Shown here: piece after piece, positions 1 through 8,404 of the stretch
How the letters are laid out: every line of letters begins with the position of its first letter
Position numbering within the stretch: position 1 is the first letter of the stretch
NCBI GenBank assembly: GCA_004172935.1
Contig: SDZD01000003.1
Span: 186,001 to 250,000 of the forward strand
DNA length: 64,000 nucleotides
From: a bacterium
GTDB lineage: Bacteria > Armatimonadota > Abditibacteriia > Abditibacteriales > Abditibacteriaceae
Direction: 5' to 3'
Notes under the pieces: generated by a model
What the model was told of the DNA's origin: nothing
Seen by the model: only the letters and a program-made list of their open reading frames with translations
The model's database searches: none
Program-made: the position numbers and the translations under genes

Positions 1-539
1 TTGTGCATCGTGTACCAGGGCACCCAACCGCGATGGACGCCGTTGCCTTTGCCTGCCTTGACATCGTTGAACATGGCGCGGCCATCGGGGATGCCGGATG
101 TGTAGCCGTCGGGCGCCTGTGCCTGACAGGTCGCGAGTTCGGCGATGGAGTAGTCGAGTTTTTCTTTGATGCGCGCGTCACCCGTGGACTGGTACATCAT
201 GGCGAGCGCCGACAGGTAGTGACCGAAGGTTTGGCCGCCGACTCCCGCCGACTCCCAACCGCCATAGATAGCGGCTTTAGGCTCAAGTCCGGCATTCTTG
301 CGGAAGTTGTGCAAAAAGCGGTCGGGTTCGAGCGACAGCATGTACTGGATGTCGAGTTGCTGGGCGTGTTTGAACGGGCCATCGAGCAAACGCACATCTG
401 TTAGCGAGAACGGCTGCAATTGCGGCTTGACGCGCGGTTCGATTTTATAAGTGGGGAGGGATGCCGAAGGGGCGGGCGTTGCTGCACAGGCTAGGCCACA
501 GGGCGCGACCAACATGGACGCGAACAGGAGACGTTTCAT
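1..539 (-). CDS. GH127-like (DUF1680) beta-L-arabinofuranosidase family protein, 3' truncated by the window edge
   Basis: Manual translation from ATG at 539 (minus): MKRLLFASMLVAPCGLACAATPAPSASLPTYKIEPRVKPQLQPFSLTDVRLLDGPFKHAQQLDIQYMLSLEPDRFLHNFRKNAGLEPKAAIYGGWESAGVGGQTFGHYLSALAMMYQSTGD... Signal peptide plus GH127-like LLDGPFK / GGWE / GHYLSA motifs. Absent from the ORF track because no stop lies in the window. Confidence 0.85.
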   Translation of the reverse strand, partial: MKRLLFASMLVAPCGLACAATPAPSASLPTYKIEPRVKPQLQPFSLTDVRLLDGPFKHAQQLDIQYMLSLEPDRFLHNFRKNAGLEPKAAIYGGWESAGVGGQTFGHYLSALAMMYQSTGDARIKEKLDYSIAELATCQAQAPDGYTSGIPDGRAMFNDVKAGKGNGVHRGWVPWYTMH

Positions 540-644
540 AGAGAGCGTTGGAATTTGAGCAGGTTATCTTCAAACCCGAAAAGGAATACCAATAGAGACA
601 ATATACGCTGCACGGTGTTTCCCGGCGCGTCACACTTCGCGGCA

Positions 645-866
645 ATGAACGCGGACGATTTCGGAGTTTTAGCCAACGCCGTTCTTCAGGACGCGCGTCT
701 GTGTTTGCATCTGCGCGAGGCTTCCAGTGAGGACGAGTTTTGGCAGCGACTGGAAGTGTTGGCGCGCGAGCTTAATGTAGCGCCCGATTTCGAGGCGTTG
801 CGCGGCGTGGCCAGAGGCGCTTTTTCATTCTGGCTTTCGCATTGGAGTGGAGGGGGAGTAGGGTGA
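645..866 (+). CDS. Nif11-like small protein (73 aa)
   Basis: ATG at 645; MNADDFGVLANAVLQDARLCLHLREASSEDEFWQRLEVLARELNVAPDFEALRGVARGAFSFWLSHWSGGGVG. The pattern 'F...A..D..L...L..A.....F......LA.E..V..DF' resembles Nif11. The TGA stop overlaps the next gene's GTG start. Confidence 0.6.
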   Translation: MNADDFGVLANAVLQDARLCLHLREASSEDEFWQRLEVLARELNVAPDFEALRGVARGAFSFWLSHWSGGGVG

Positions 867-1831
867 ACATATCGCTGAACGACTGGACGCCCGCGCGTTT
901 GGCATTCGAAGCGGGCGCTTGGAAGGTGAACTGGTGTTTGCCGGGGCGCGAGGCGCATTTCGGCGCGCCGTTTTGGCTCGACGATGTCGCACGTTGGACA
1001 TTGCACCCGTGCAATTTATTGTTTGGGGTAACGACGGGACCAGGAGCCTTGCAGTCATTGGCGAACGAATCGCCGGGGCTTAAGCCGTCGGGACTGATTT
1101 TTCACCTATCGCGTTGCGGCTCGACACTGCTCTCGCAAATGTTGGCAGCGAGCGAAAAAAATTTAGTCGTTTCCGAAGCGGTACCACTTGATGTTGCGTT
1201 ACGGGCACGCTCGTTTGACGCGGCGCTTTCTGAACGTGAGGCCGATGTGTTGTTTGGGGGGATGGCAAGCGTTTTGGGGCGGCCTCGCCGTGAGAGCGAG
1301 GAGCGCTTTTTCTTGAAATTAGATGCATGGCATATGTTGGAATGGCGACGGATTGCGGCGCTTTTTCCTGATGTGCCGTGGGTGTTTGTGTGGCGCGACC
1401 CCGTCGAGATTTTGGTGTCGCACGCGCGCCGCCCCGGAATGCAGATGCGGCCCGATGTGCTGCCTCCTTCGCTATTCGGTTTGGAGCAAAGTGAAAGCGA
1501 GGATGTGACGGACTATCGCGCGCAGGTACTGGGGCGTATCGCTCAATGCGCCGCCGAGGCGCTGAATGAGTGGCCAGGGGGGCGCCCGGTGGATTATGCT
1601 TCGCTACCATCCAGTGGTTTTGAAGTTATAGAGTCGCATTTTGGTGTAGTGTTGGATGAGCAGGAACGCGATTACATGGAAACGGCCACGCGCGTCCATG
1701 CTAAGGCGCCGAGCCAGACATTTGTGCCCGACTCAGAGCGTAAACAAGCCGAAGCCACCCCCGAACAACGCGACGCTTGCGCGCGTTGGGCCATGCCTCA
1801 CATCGCTCAGATTCAAGCATTTTTGACATGA
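863..1831 (+). CDS. P-loop sulfotransferase family protein
   Basis: 5'-PSB-like loop FHLSRCGSTLLSQMLAASEKN and later VFVWRDPVEILVSH; GTG start at 863 overlaps the upstream TGA (GTGA), preceded by a GGAGGGGGA Shine-Dalgarno. Confidence 0.8.
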   Translation: MNISLNDWTPARLAFEAGAWKVNWCLPGREAHFGAPFWLDDVARWTLHPCNLLFGVTTGPGALQSLANESPGLKPSGLIFHLSRCGSTLLSQMLAASEKNLVVSEAVPLDVALRARSFDAALSEREADVLFGGMASVLGRPRRESEERFFLKLDAWHMLEWRRIAALFPDVPWVFVWRDPVEILVSHARRPGMQMRPDVLPPSLFGLEQSESEDVTDYRAQVLGRIAQCAAEALNEWPGGRPVDYASLPSSGFEVIESHFGVVLDEQERDYMETATRVHAKAPSQTFVPDSERKQAEATPEQRDACARWAMPHIAQIQAFLT

Positions 1832-2406
1832 CAACTCAATCTTCCTCTTTACCTTATTCAATGCGTTTACCGTTTCAATTCGATGTGTCGCGTCTGCACG
1901 CCGATTTAGCGTGTGTGGGTGATGATGAGTGGGTAACTCATTATGAAACGCGCGATTTCGAGGGCGGTTGGAGCGGCGTGGCTTTGCAGGCGCTCGGCGG
2001 GCAAACCGGGAATTTGCGCGCTTTACCAATGGCGCTTCCACTCTACCAGCCGACACCTTTGTTGGCGCGCTGTCCTTACTTCGCCGAAGTTCTGAATTCG
2101 TTCCCACTGGCGGTGGGGGCGGCTCGATTGCTTCGCCTTGATAGTGGTTCGCGCATTTTGCCGCACCAAGACCAGGGACTGGGAATGGCCGAAGTGCGGA
2201 TACATATCCCCGTTCAAACCAACGAGAACGTCGAGTTCTTTCTCGAAGGCGAGCGTATAGTTTTGAAGGATGGCGAGTGTTGGTTTTTGGACTTGAGTCG
2301 GATGCATTCGGTCTTTAATGGTTCCGATATTCCCCGCGTTCACCTCGTCCTCGATTGTGCTTCTTCGGACTGGTTATGGGAACAATTGAGTGCTTCAAGC
2401 GCTTAA
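1828..2406 (+). CDS. Aspartyl/asparaginyl beta-hydroxylase-like 2OG-Fe(II) dioxygenase
   Basis: ATG at 1828 overlaps the upstream stop (ATGA). Contains LPHQDQG (HxD), VRIHIPVQTNENVEFFLEGE, and ECWFLDLSRMHSVFNGSDIPRVHLVLDC. Confidence 0.8.
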   Translation: MTTQSSSLPYSMRLPFQFDVSRLHADLACVGDDEWVTHYETRDFEGGWSGVALQALGGQTGNLRALPMALPLYQPTPLLARCPYFAEVLNSFPLAVGAARLLRLDSGSRILPHQDQGLGMAEVRIHIPVQTNENVEFFLEGERIVLKDGECWFLDLSRMHSVFNGSDIPRVHLVLDCASSDWLWEQLSASSA

Positions 2407-2493
2407 GTTTCGTGTTTGTCTTTCTGTGAAAATTCGCGAACCTATAAATGTTTCGCTTGTGTAAAATAACGATTGGTTTTTGCTGAAACCGTC

Positions 2494-3021
2494 ATGAAAC
2501 CTTTTTCTTCCGAACCGATGGACTCCACCTGTTCTGGTCCAAGCCGTCGTGGATTTTTGGGGTTGCTGGGCGGCGCTTTGGTCGCTGCTGGCGCCTCTTC
2601 CGTCGTAGGTGGGGTTGCAAGTGCTGCTCCGCGTACCACCACTTTGCCCGTTGAATCTTCCGAGGCAATGGGGGCTACCCTGGCTTCGCCCTCGCCCAAC
2701 GCAGTTGCGGGGGAACGCGGGATTTTCACCATGCTCGATCACCTATCCCCGGATGCTTTTAGCAACCAATTAAATACATCGTTCCTTGTGCCCGACGCGA
2801 ATATTTCGCTCGAATTAATCAAGGTGCGCGATACATCACGTGGCGACAACGTTCGTTCATTTCAGCTCATTATGGTTGGGCCGCTCGAACCCGTTCTTGA
2901 ACCCGATACACACCTTTTACGCCATGCCACAATGGGCGATATTGCGCTATTTATTTCTCCCTTTACACAGGATGAGAATGGGATTCGTTACCATGTCTCG
3001 TTCAGCCAACTAATCGACTAA
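2494..3021 (+). CDS. Tat-signal exported DUF6916-like domain protein
   Basis: N-terminal SRRGFLGLLGGALVAAGASS (twin-arginine type); C-terminal MLDHLSPDAFSNQLNTSF...GPLEPVLEPDTHLLRHATMGDIALFISPF resembles DUF6916. Confidence 0.6.
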   Translation: MKPFSSEPMDSTCSGPSRRGFLGLLGGALVAAGASSVVGGVASAAPRTTTLPVESSEAMGATLASPSPNAVAGERGIFTMLDHLSPDAFSNQLNTSFLVPDANISLELIKVRDTSRGDNVRSFQLIMVGPLEPVLEPDTHLLRHATMGDIALFISPFTQDENGIRYHVSFSQLID

Positions 3022-3034
3022 TTTCCGAACCATC

Positions 3035-3559
3035 ATGGAAGGCTATATCGCTCAAATTATTCTCTTTGGTGGCAATTTTGCCCCGCGTGGTTGGGCATTC
3101 TGCCAGGGGCAAATTTTGCCCATCGCCCAAAATACAGCCCTGTTTTCTTTGCTTGGCACCGCTTATGGCGGTAATGGACAAACCACCTTTGGTTTGCCCG
3201 ACCTTCGAGGACGTGTTGCTGTAGGAACTGGACAGGGGCCGGGGCTGCCTAACGTTGTTCAAGGTGAACTCGCAGGAAGCTCCACGGTAACACTGACAGC
3301 GAATCAATTGCCTGCTCACACCCACTCGCTTTTAGGGACTCAGGCTGCAGGTGACACTCGTAGCCCCAATGGTGCAGCCATCGCTCAGGAAGCGGCTGGA
3401 GTTACCGCATCTTATAAGTCGGGCGCTACGCTTGACGCCACGCTTGCTTCCGGTTCGGTGGGAACCGCTGGCGGCAGTCAACCAATCAGTGTTCAACAAC
3501 CTTACTTGGGGTTGAACTATGTCATCTGCCTTGAGGGAATCTTTCCGTCGCGCAACTAG
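3035..3559 (+). CDS. Phage tail collar domain / microcystin-dependent-protein (MdpB)-like protein
   Basis: MEGYIAQIILFGGNFAPRGWAFCQGQILPIAQNTALFSLLGTAYGGNGQTTFGLPDLRGRVAVGTGQGPG... TLTANQLPAHTHSL: canonical tail collar motifs. Confidence 0.9.
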   Translation: MEGYIAQIILFGGNFAPRGWAFCQGQILPIAQNTALFSLLGTAYGGNGQTTFGLPDLRGRVAVGTGQGPGLPNVVQGELAGSSTVTLTANQLPAHTHSLLGTQAAGDTRSPNGAAIAQEAAGVTASYKSGATLDATLASGSVGTAGGSQPISVQQPYLGLNYVICLEGIFPSRN

Positions 3560-3611
3560 TTCCGCTTTTTGGCGCGCTACCATCTGAGGAGCGCGCCATT
3601 TTTTTAATTCC

Positions 3612-6600
3612 ATGAAATCCTTTTTGAGGCGCCTGTTGTTCTGGGGCGCTTTTTCGTCTTCAGTGCTGTTGGGGGGCAGCACCGCGCGTGCGGCGACTTT
3701 CACGGTCGATACCACGACTGATGATCCCACGCTGTCGGCTTGTACGGGAACGGCGAACGATTGTTCATTGCGTGGCGCTCTCGTGCAAGCCAACTCCAAT
3801 CCAGATGCCGATACCATTGTGCTTGGCAGTGGTATCTCCTACACGCTTGGGAATGGTGCGCTTCCGCTTTCGAGCGCCGCGACGATTCAGGGCAATAACT
3901 CGACTATCGCGGCTGGCGGAGCCAACCGCATATTAGCAATTCTGGGCGCTTCTTCGGCGATTGCGGTTTCGATTAGCGACTTGACCTTTTCGGGGGGCAA
4001 TCCCTCTGGGGCCATTGCAACTGGCGGAGCCATCGACGCCAAGGGCGTTCAACTCACGTTGGCTCATTGTACGTTCCGCAACAACGCTTCCCCGGCGACG
4101 GGCGGAGCTGTTGCCAGTGCCGCGCTATTTTCTCCCGCAGTGACTGGTTCATTAACTGCTACTGACTGTACTTTCGACTCGAACAGCGGACTTAATGGTA
4201 GTGCCCTTTCGTTGGTGGGTGTCACCGCTACTCTCAATCGCTGCACCTTTTCGGCTAATACCGCCAGCGGTTCGCATGGTGGTGCTATTTACGTCACTGG
4301 TACGTCGGCAACGTTGGGAGCCAGCAATGCTACGCTCGCCAGTAACTCCGCTTCGAGCGCTCCCAGTTCAGGAGTCGTCGGCGGTTTCGGTGGCGCAGTT
4401 CAACTCACCAACTGTACGCTCAGTGGTAACAGCGGAAGCGGCGGCAACTTCGGTTTGGCGCGGTTTTCGACTGCTCCCACATTCTCCGCGCGCAACACGA
4501 TTTTCTCGATGGTATCAGGGGCGAGTTTCGATGCCACATTGGGAGCGGGCTTTACTTCGAGCGGCCACAATCTGTTCACCGACTCGCCGACTCAAAAAGT
4601 CGGTAGTGACCTTTCCAATCAATCCAGCGGCGCGTTGTTCACTGGCTCAATCGCTAATAACGGTGGCTTGGTTCAAACGCTGGCGCTTGCGGCCACAAGC
4701 CCCGCTCTCGAAGCGGGCGACGATTCGGTTTTTTCTACCCTGACTACTGATGCGCGCGGCACTGGCTTTACACGCCTGAGCGGAACTCATGTGGACATAG
4801 GCGCCTACGAAAGGCGTGCTAATGCTGCTCCCGTTCCGGCGTTGGCGAACTATTCGTTGGCGACCTGGGCCGGACGGGACATCATCAATCGTCCTGACCG
4901 CGCCACCGATGCCGATGGCGACACGCTCACATGGAGCACGCAAACCGGTCCTTCGCATGGCACCCTGACAGTCGATCCGAGCGATGGCTTGTTCCTTTAC
5001 ACGCCGACAGCCGCTTACACCGGAGGCGATAGCTTCATCGTGAAGGTGTCGGATGGCACTGCGAGTGCCAACGTCACTTACGCGGTGACAGTTGCAACTG
5101 CCCCGGTTGCTGGTACTCGCATTTACACCGCGCTTGGCGATGACACCGGCAATGGTGTGGGCGCCGCTGATTACGTGCCCAGTATTACGGCACCTCATGG
5201 TTACACGGCGTTACTCGAAGCCAAGTTCAAGCCCTCCGAAGGTCCGTCTGGTAAATGGGCGTTATCCAATCGCTGTGTCAATGGCTTTACCGCCCCCGAC
5301 ATTGTGCGTGTGGTGGGAGGAAAATCGGCGCTGAGTCTGGCTGTCGGCGATGGTGCTTCGGCTTATACGCTGTTTGTTGGGCCTAACGATGTTTTGCACA
5401 TCGCTGGCTTTATAACCCCCAGTGAGACTGCTGCTAACTTCAATACGGCGCTGTCGCAAATTGTGACGGCTATCAAAAACACAGGCTCGACTCTGGTGGT
5501 TTGCAATGTGCCTAAAGTCGGTGATTTGCCCGCTTCTCGGGCTTATACGCCCTCGCAGCGTGCAGGTATCAACACCATCGCGCAGACGCTTAACACTGGC
5601 ATCACCAGTGTTTGTTCGCCCGTCTCGGTTCCTGTTCTCGACCTCAACTCCGACCCTGACGCGACCGACCCTACCAACCTGTCGGCAGATGGTTTTCATC
5701 CCAACAACGCTGGGCATCAGAAATTGGCCGATAAAATTTGGCCGTTGCTGACAGCGCGCGTTCCGTTGGCTCCTTATATAGTTGGAGTAACGCCCACCAC
5801 TGCCACAACAGCGCGCGGTGCGACCCAAACTTTCGCGTTGCAAGTGAAAGACACCAACGGGTTTGGAACCAGTGGTCTCAATTCAGGCAACCCCGCCATT
5901 AACGAAGTATGGTTCCTGGCGAATAGCAATCTGAACTGGGATGGCGGCGCGACCTTCGTGTATCGTCCTTCTAATACCGACGTGACGAAGGGTGTTCTGT
6001 GGGGACGCCTGAATGGACAGTGGACTCAGAGCAACATCGGTACTGGTGGTACCACTGTTCAAAGCGATGGTGGCAGTGTGAATGCCGCTCTGGTTACTGT
6101 GTCGCTCGATAGCGACGGCACTGGTTTCACAGTGCAGCTGCCTGTTGCGGCGGGGCTACTTTCTGGTGTCAATCCTGTTTGGGTGCGTGTGCAAGACCCT
6201 CAGGTGCAAACCGACTTAAGTGCGCCCGCCGGAAGTTTTGGCTATGTCGCTAAAGCGACTTGGACAGTGACCGTTGACCCTGCTACTAATGCGCGACCCG
6301 TTTTGAACGCTGTGACGCCTCCTGCTGGAACGACATGGTCCGTGGACTCAACGGGTTACTCGCAGGTTCGCACCGTTACTTTGGGGGGTTCTGATAGCAA
6401 CGGCGTCAACGACGTACAAGACCTGTGGCTCATCGTTGGCCCACAGCGGAACTGGTCTAATTCGGGCACCCTATGCTACCAGCCGCGCTACCATGTGTTG
6501 TGGTTACGCACCGATGCGGGCGATGCTTGGTTGGGGCCTGTCGCAATAGGAACCGCCGGGGCGATATTGGAGAACAGTTCGGTGCGCGTCGATGTCAGCA

Positions 6601-7340
6601 GCGCGACGGAAACGCGAACGGCCAACTCCGTTTCGGTTCCCATCGCGATGCAGATCAAGAACTCATTGCGAGGCCAACCCGGATTCTGGGGGCGTATTGC
6701 CGATCAGGCTGGGGCTGTTGACTCGCGCGGCGACGACCAGGGCTTCGTGTCGCAGGGCACGTGGACTGTTGGTGGTCTGAACGCGCAAAACAGCGCGCCT
6801 ACCGTCGAGAGCATCACACCTAATTCCTCGAACGTCGGCGGCGGCAACTGGAAGGTTGGCGTCGAGCGTGAAGCCGTGTTGGATGTGCGCGATGCCGATG
6901 GTGCCGCAGACATCGCCAGTGCGTGGCTTCTGGCCGGACAGGTCTTGAACTGGGATCAGGGGGCGACCTTGATTTACACGCCATCGGCGCAAGACCCGAC
7001 TAAAGGCAGCTTGGTATTACGCGGCGATAGTGGCTTCTTGCCCGCTGTAAATATCAATGGTGCGCAGACGGGGACGCTTTCCAATGGGCATGTAAGTGTT
7101 CGTTTGAATGGCGTGTTCGTCGAAACCACAGTTGATGGGCATCTTAAGCTGCACATGCCGCTTACCTTTGCCGCTAACATGGCGAAGACGCTCAATGTAT
7201 GGGGCCGCGCTCAGGACAAACTCGGCGCGACTGATCCCGCCTCGCCCGCCGGGCAGACGGGGTATGTGCTGAAGACGACATGGAAAGTGGCTGCCGTAGC
7301 CAATTCTACCAGGCGTTCAGTGTCGGCTCCTTCATCTTAA
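3612..7340 (+). CDS. Large secreted multi-domain protein: CSLREA-type beta-helix, cadherin-like domain, SGNH-like domain, three tandem ~160 aa repeats
   Basis: Signal peptide MKSFLRRLLFWGAFSSSVLLGGSTARA; CTGTANDCSLRGALVQAN (CSLREA-like); DADGDTLTWSTQTGPSHGTL; SGNH-like blocks ALGDDTGNG / VGPNDVL / DGFHPNNAGH; three copies of a LNWDxGAT...GYVxxxTWxV domain. Confidence 0.8.
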   Translation: MKSFLRRLLFWGAFSSSVLLGGSTARAATFTVDTTTDDPTLSACTGTANDCSLRGALVQANSNPDADTIVLGSGISYTLGNGALPLSSAATIQGNNSTIAAGGANRILAILGASSAIAVSISDLTFSGGNPSGAIATGGAIDAKGVQLTLAHCTFRNNASPATGGAVASAALFSPAVTGSLTATDCTFDSNSGLNGSALSLVGVTATLNRCTFSANTASGSHGGAIYVTGTSATLGASNATLASNSASSAPSSGVVGGFGGAVQLTNCTLSGNSGSGGNFGLARFSTAPTFSARNTIFSMVSGASFDATLGAGFTSSGHNLFTDSPTQKVGSDLSNQSSGALFTGSIANNGGLVQTLALAATSPALEAGDDSVFSTLTTDARGTGFTRLSGTHVDIGAYERRANAAPVPALANYSLATWAGRDIINRPDRATDADGDTLTWSTQTGPSHGTLTVDPSDGLFLYTPTAAYTGGDSFIVKVSDGTASANVTYAVTVATAPVAGTRIYTALGDDTGNGVGAADYVPSITAPHGYTALLEAKFKPSEGPSGKWALSNRCVNGFTAPDIVRVVGGKSALSLAVGDGASAYTLFVGPNDVLHIAGFITPSETAANFNTALSQIVTAIKNTGSTLVVCNVPKVGDLPASRAYTPSQRAGINTIAQTLNTGITSVCSPVSVPVLDLNSDPDATDPTNLSADGFHPNNAGHQKLADKIWPLLTARVPLAPYIVGVTPTTATTARGATQTFALQVKDTNGFGTSGLNSGNPAINEVWFLANSNLNWDGGATFVYRPSNTDVTKGVLWGRLNGQWTQSNIGTGGTTVQSDGGSVNAALVTVSLDSDGTGFTVQLPVAAGLLSGVNPVWVRVQDPQVQTDLSAPAGSFGYVAKATWTVTVDPATNARPVLNAVTPPAGTTWSVDSTGYSQVRTVTLGGSDSNGVNDVQDLWLIVGPQRNWSNSGTLCYQPRYHVLWLRTDAGDAWLGPVAIGTAGAILENSSVRVDVSSATETRTANSVSVPIAMQIKNSLRGQPGFWGRIADQAGAVDSRGDDQGFVSQGTWTVGGLNAQNSAPTVESITPNSSNVGGGNWKVGVEREAVLDVRDADGAADIASAWLLAGQVLNWDQGATLIYTPSAQDPTKGSLVLRGDSGFLPAVNINGAQTGTLSNGHVSVRLNGVFVETTVDGHLKLHMPLTFAANMAKTLNVWGRAQDKLGATDPASPAGQTGYVLKTTWKVAAVANSTRRSVSAPSS

Positions 7341-7359
7341 GGAGTCGGCTATGACACTA

Positions 7360-7399
7360 CGCGCGGTTCTTCTCGAAATAGAAGAGCCGCGCGTTTTTG
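7360..7399 (+). terminator. Rho-independent terminator
   Basis: cgcgcggttcttct-cgaaat-agaagagccgcgcg followed by ttttt. Confidence 0.8.
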
Positions 7400-7573
7400 T
7401 CAAAATGCGCCCAAATTTGCACAATAGTCTTTGAACATTGAGACAAAGCTGCCCCCAATTGAGAAGGAAGGTGGCGAATTGTGGACACGCCGCGACTTCT
7501 TCGGAACGCTTTCGTCTCGAACGGTATGCTTTTGCACGCAACCGAACAGGTTCTTAAATCGAAGGAACAAGAA

Positions 7574-8269
7574 ATGCCTCGCGCTTTATTAATTGATGAT
7601 GATGTAGAACTTGCCGAATTGGCAAACGAATTTTTGACCCTCGAAGGTTTTGATGTAGAAGTCGCCAAGCGTGGCGATGCCGGACTCGAACGCGCGCTCA
7701 CGGGCGGCTTCGATGTCATCATCCTCGACGTAATGCTCCCCGGACTGGGCGGTTTTGAGGTACTGCGCCGTTTGCGCGCTCAATCGAGCGTGCCAGTGCT
7801 GATGCTGACCGCGCGTGGTGACGATTCCGACCGTATCCTCGGTCTCGAAACAGGCGCCGACGATTATCTGCCCAAACCTTTCAACCCCCGCGAACTGGCC
7901 GCCCGTCTGCGCGCCGTTTTGCGCCGCGCTCATGGCGGCTCGAACGAAGCAGCACCGCGTGAGAAGTTTGAAGTCGGCGATGTCGAACTCAACCTGGCCG
8001 CCCGCACGCTGCGACGTGGCGGCGAGAAAGTCGAGTTGACGGGATTGGAGTTCGACTTGATGACCGCCTTCTTGCGCGAAGCCGGACGAGTCGTTCCTCG
8101 CGAACAGATTTTCCGCGACGTGTTTGGCCGCAAATTGCTACCAGGAGATCGCTCGATTGACACGCACGTTTCCAACCTTCGCCGCAAATTGGGTTCGCAC
8201 CCCGATGGCAGTGACCGCTTCAAAAACCTGCGCGGCGTCGGCTATGGCTACACCCTTCCAGAAGAGTAA
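7574..8269 (+). CDS. OmpR-family response regulator
   Basis: Receiver domain MPRALLIDDDVELAELANEF...DVIILDVMLPGLGG...LTARGDD...KPF plus winged-helix C-terminus (HVSNLRRKLG...LRGVGYGY). Confidence 0.95.
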   Translation: MPRALLIDDDVELAELANEFLTLEGFDVEVAKRGDAGLERALTGGFDVIILDVMLPGLGGFEVLRRLRAQSSVPVLMLTARGDDSDRILGLETGADDYLPKPFNPRELAARLRAVLRRAHGGSNEAAPREKFEVGDVELNLAARTLRRGGEKVELTGLEFDLMTAFLREAGRVVPREQIFRDVFGRKLLPGDRSIDTHVSNLRRKLGSHPDGSDRFKNLRGVGYGYTLPEE

Positions 8270-8322
8270 ATAGAGAACAGGTGGCTGTGGTTGGACAGCC
8301 GCCGAGACTCAATGATTTATAC

Positions 8323-8346
8323 ATCTGTGTTCGTTTGAACACAGAT
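8323..8346 (+). other. Perfect 10-bp hairpin between response regulator and histidine kinase
   Basis: atctgtgttc-gttt-gaacacagat. Confidence 0.6.
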
Positions 8347-8404
8347 TTCCGTTTGTAAGTTCACTCGAAAGTAATCCTCTTTCCCTCTTCAAGAGAAACG
8401 CGCG

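Noticed and set aside
3-404. 133-aa plus-strand ORF at the window start
   Set aside because: Antisense to the GH127-like gene on the minus strand (1-539), which has signal peptide and family motifs.
3035-3559. Tail-collar gene as evidence of a prophage
   Set aside because: No integrase, terminase, capsid, portal or lysis genes nearby; MdpB-like collar proteins occur outside prophages.
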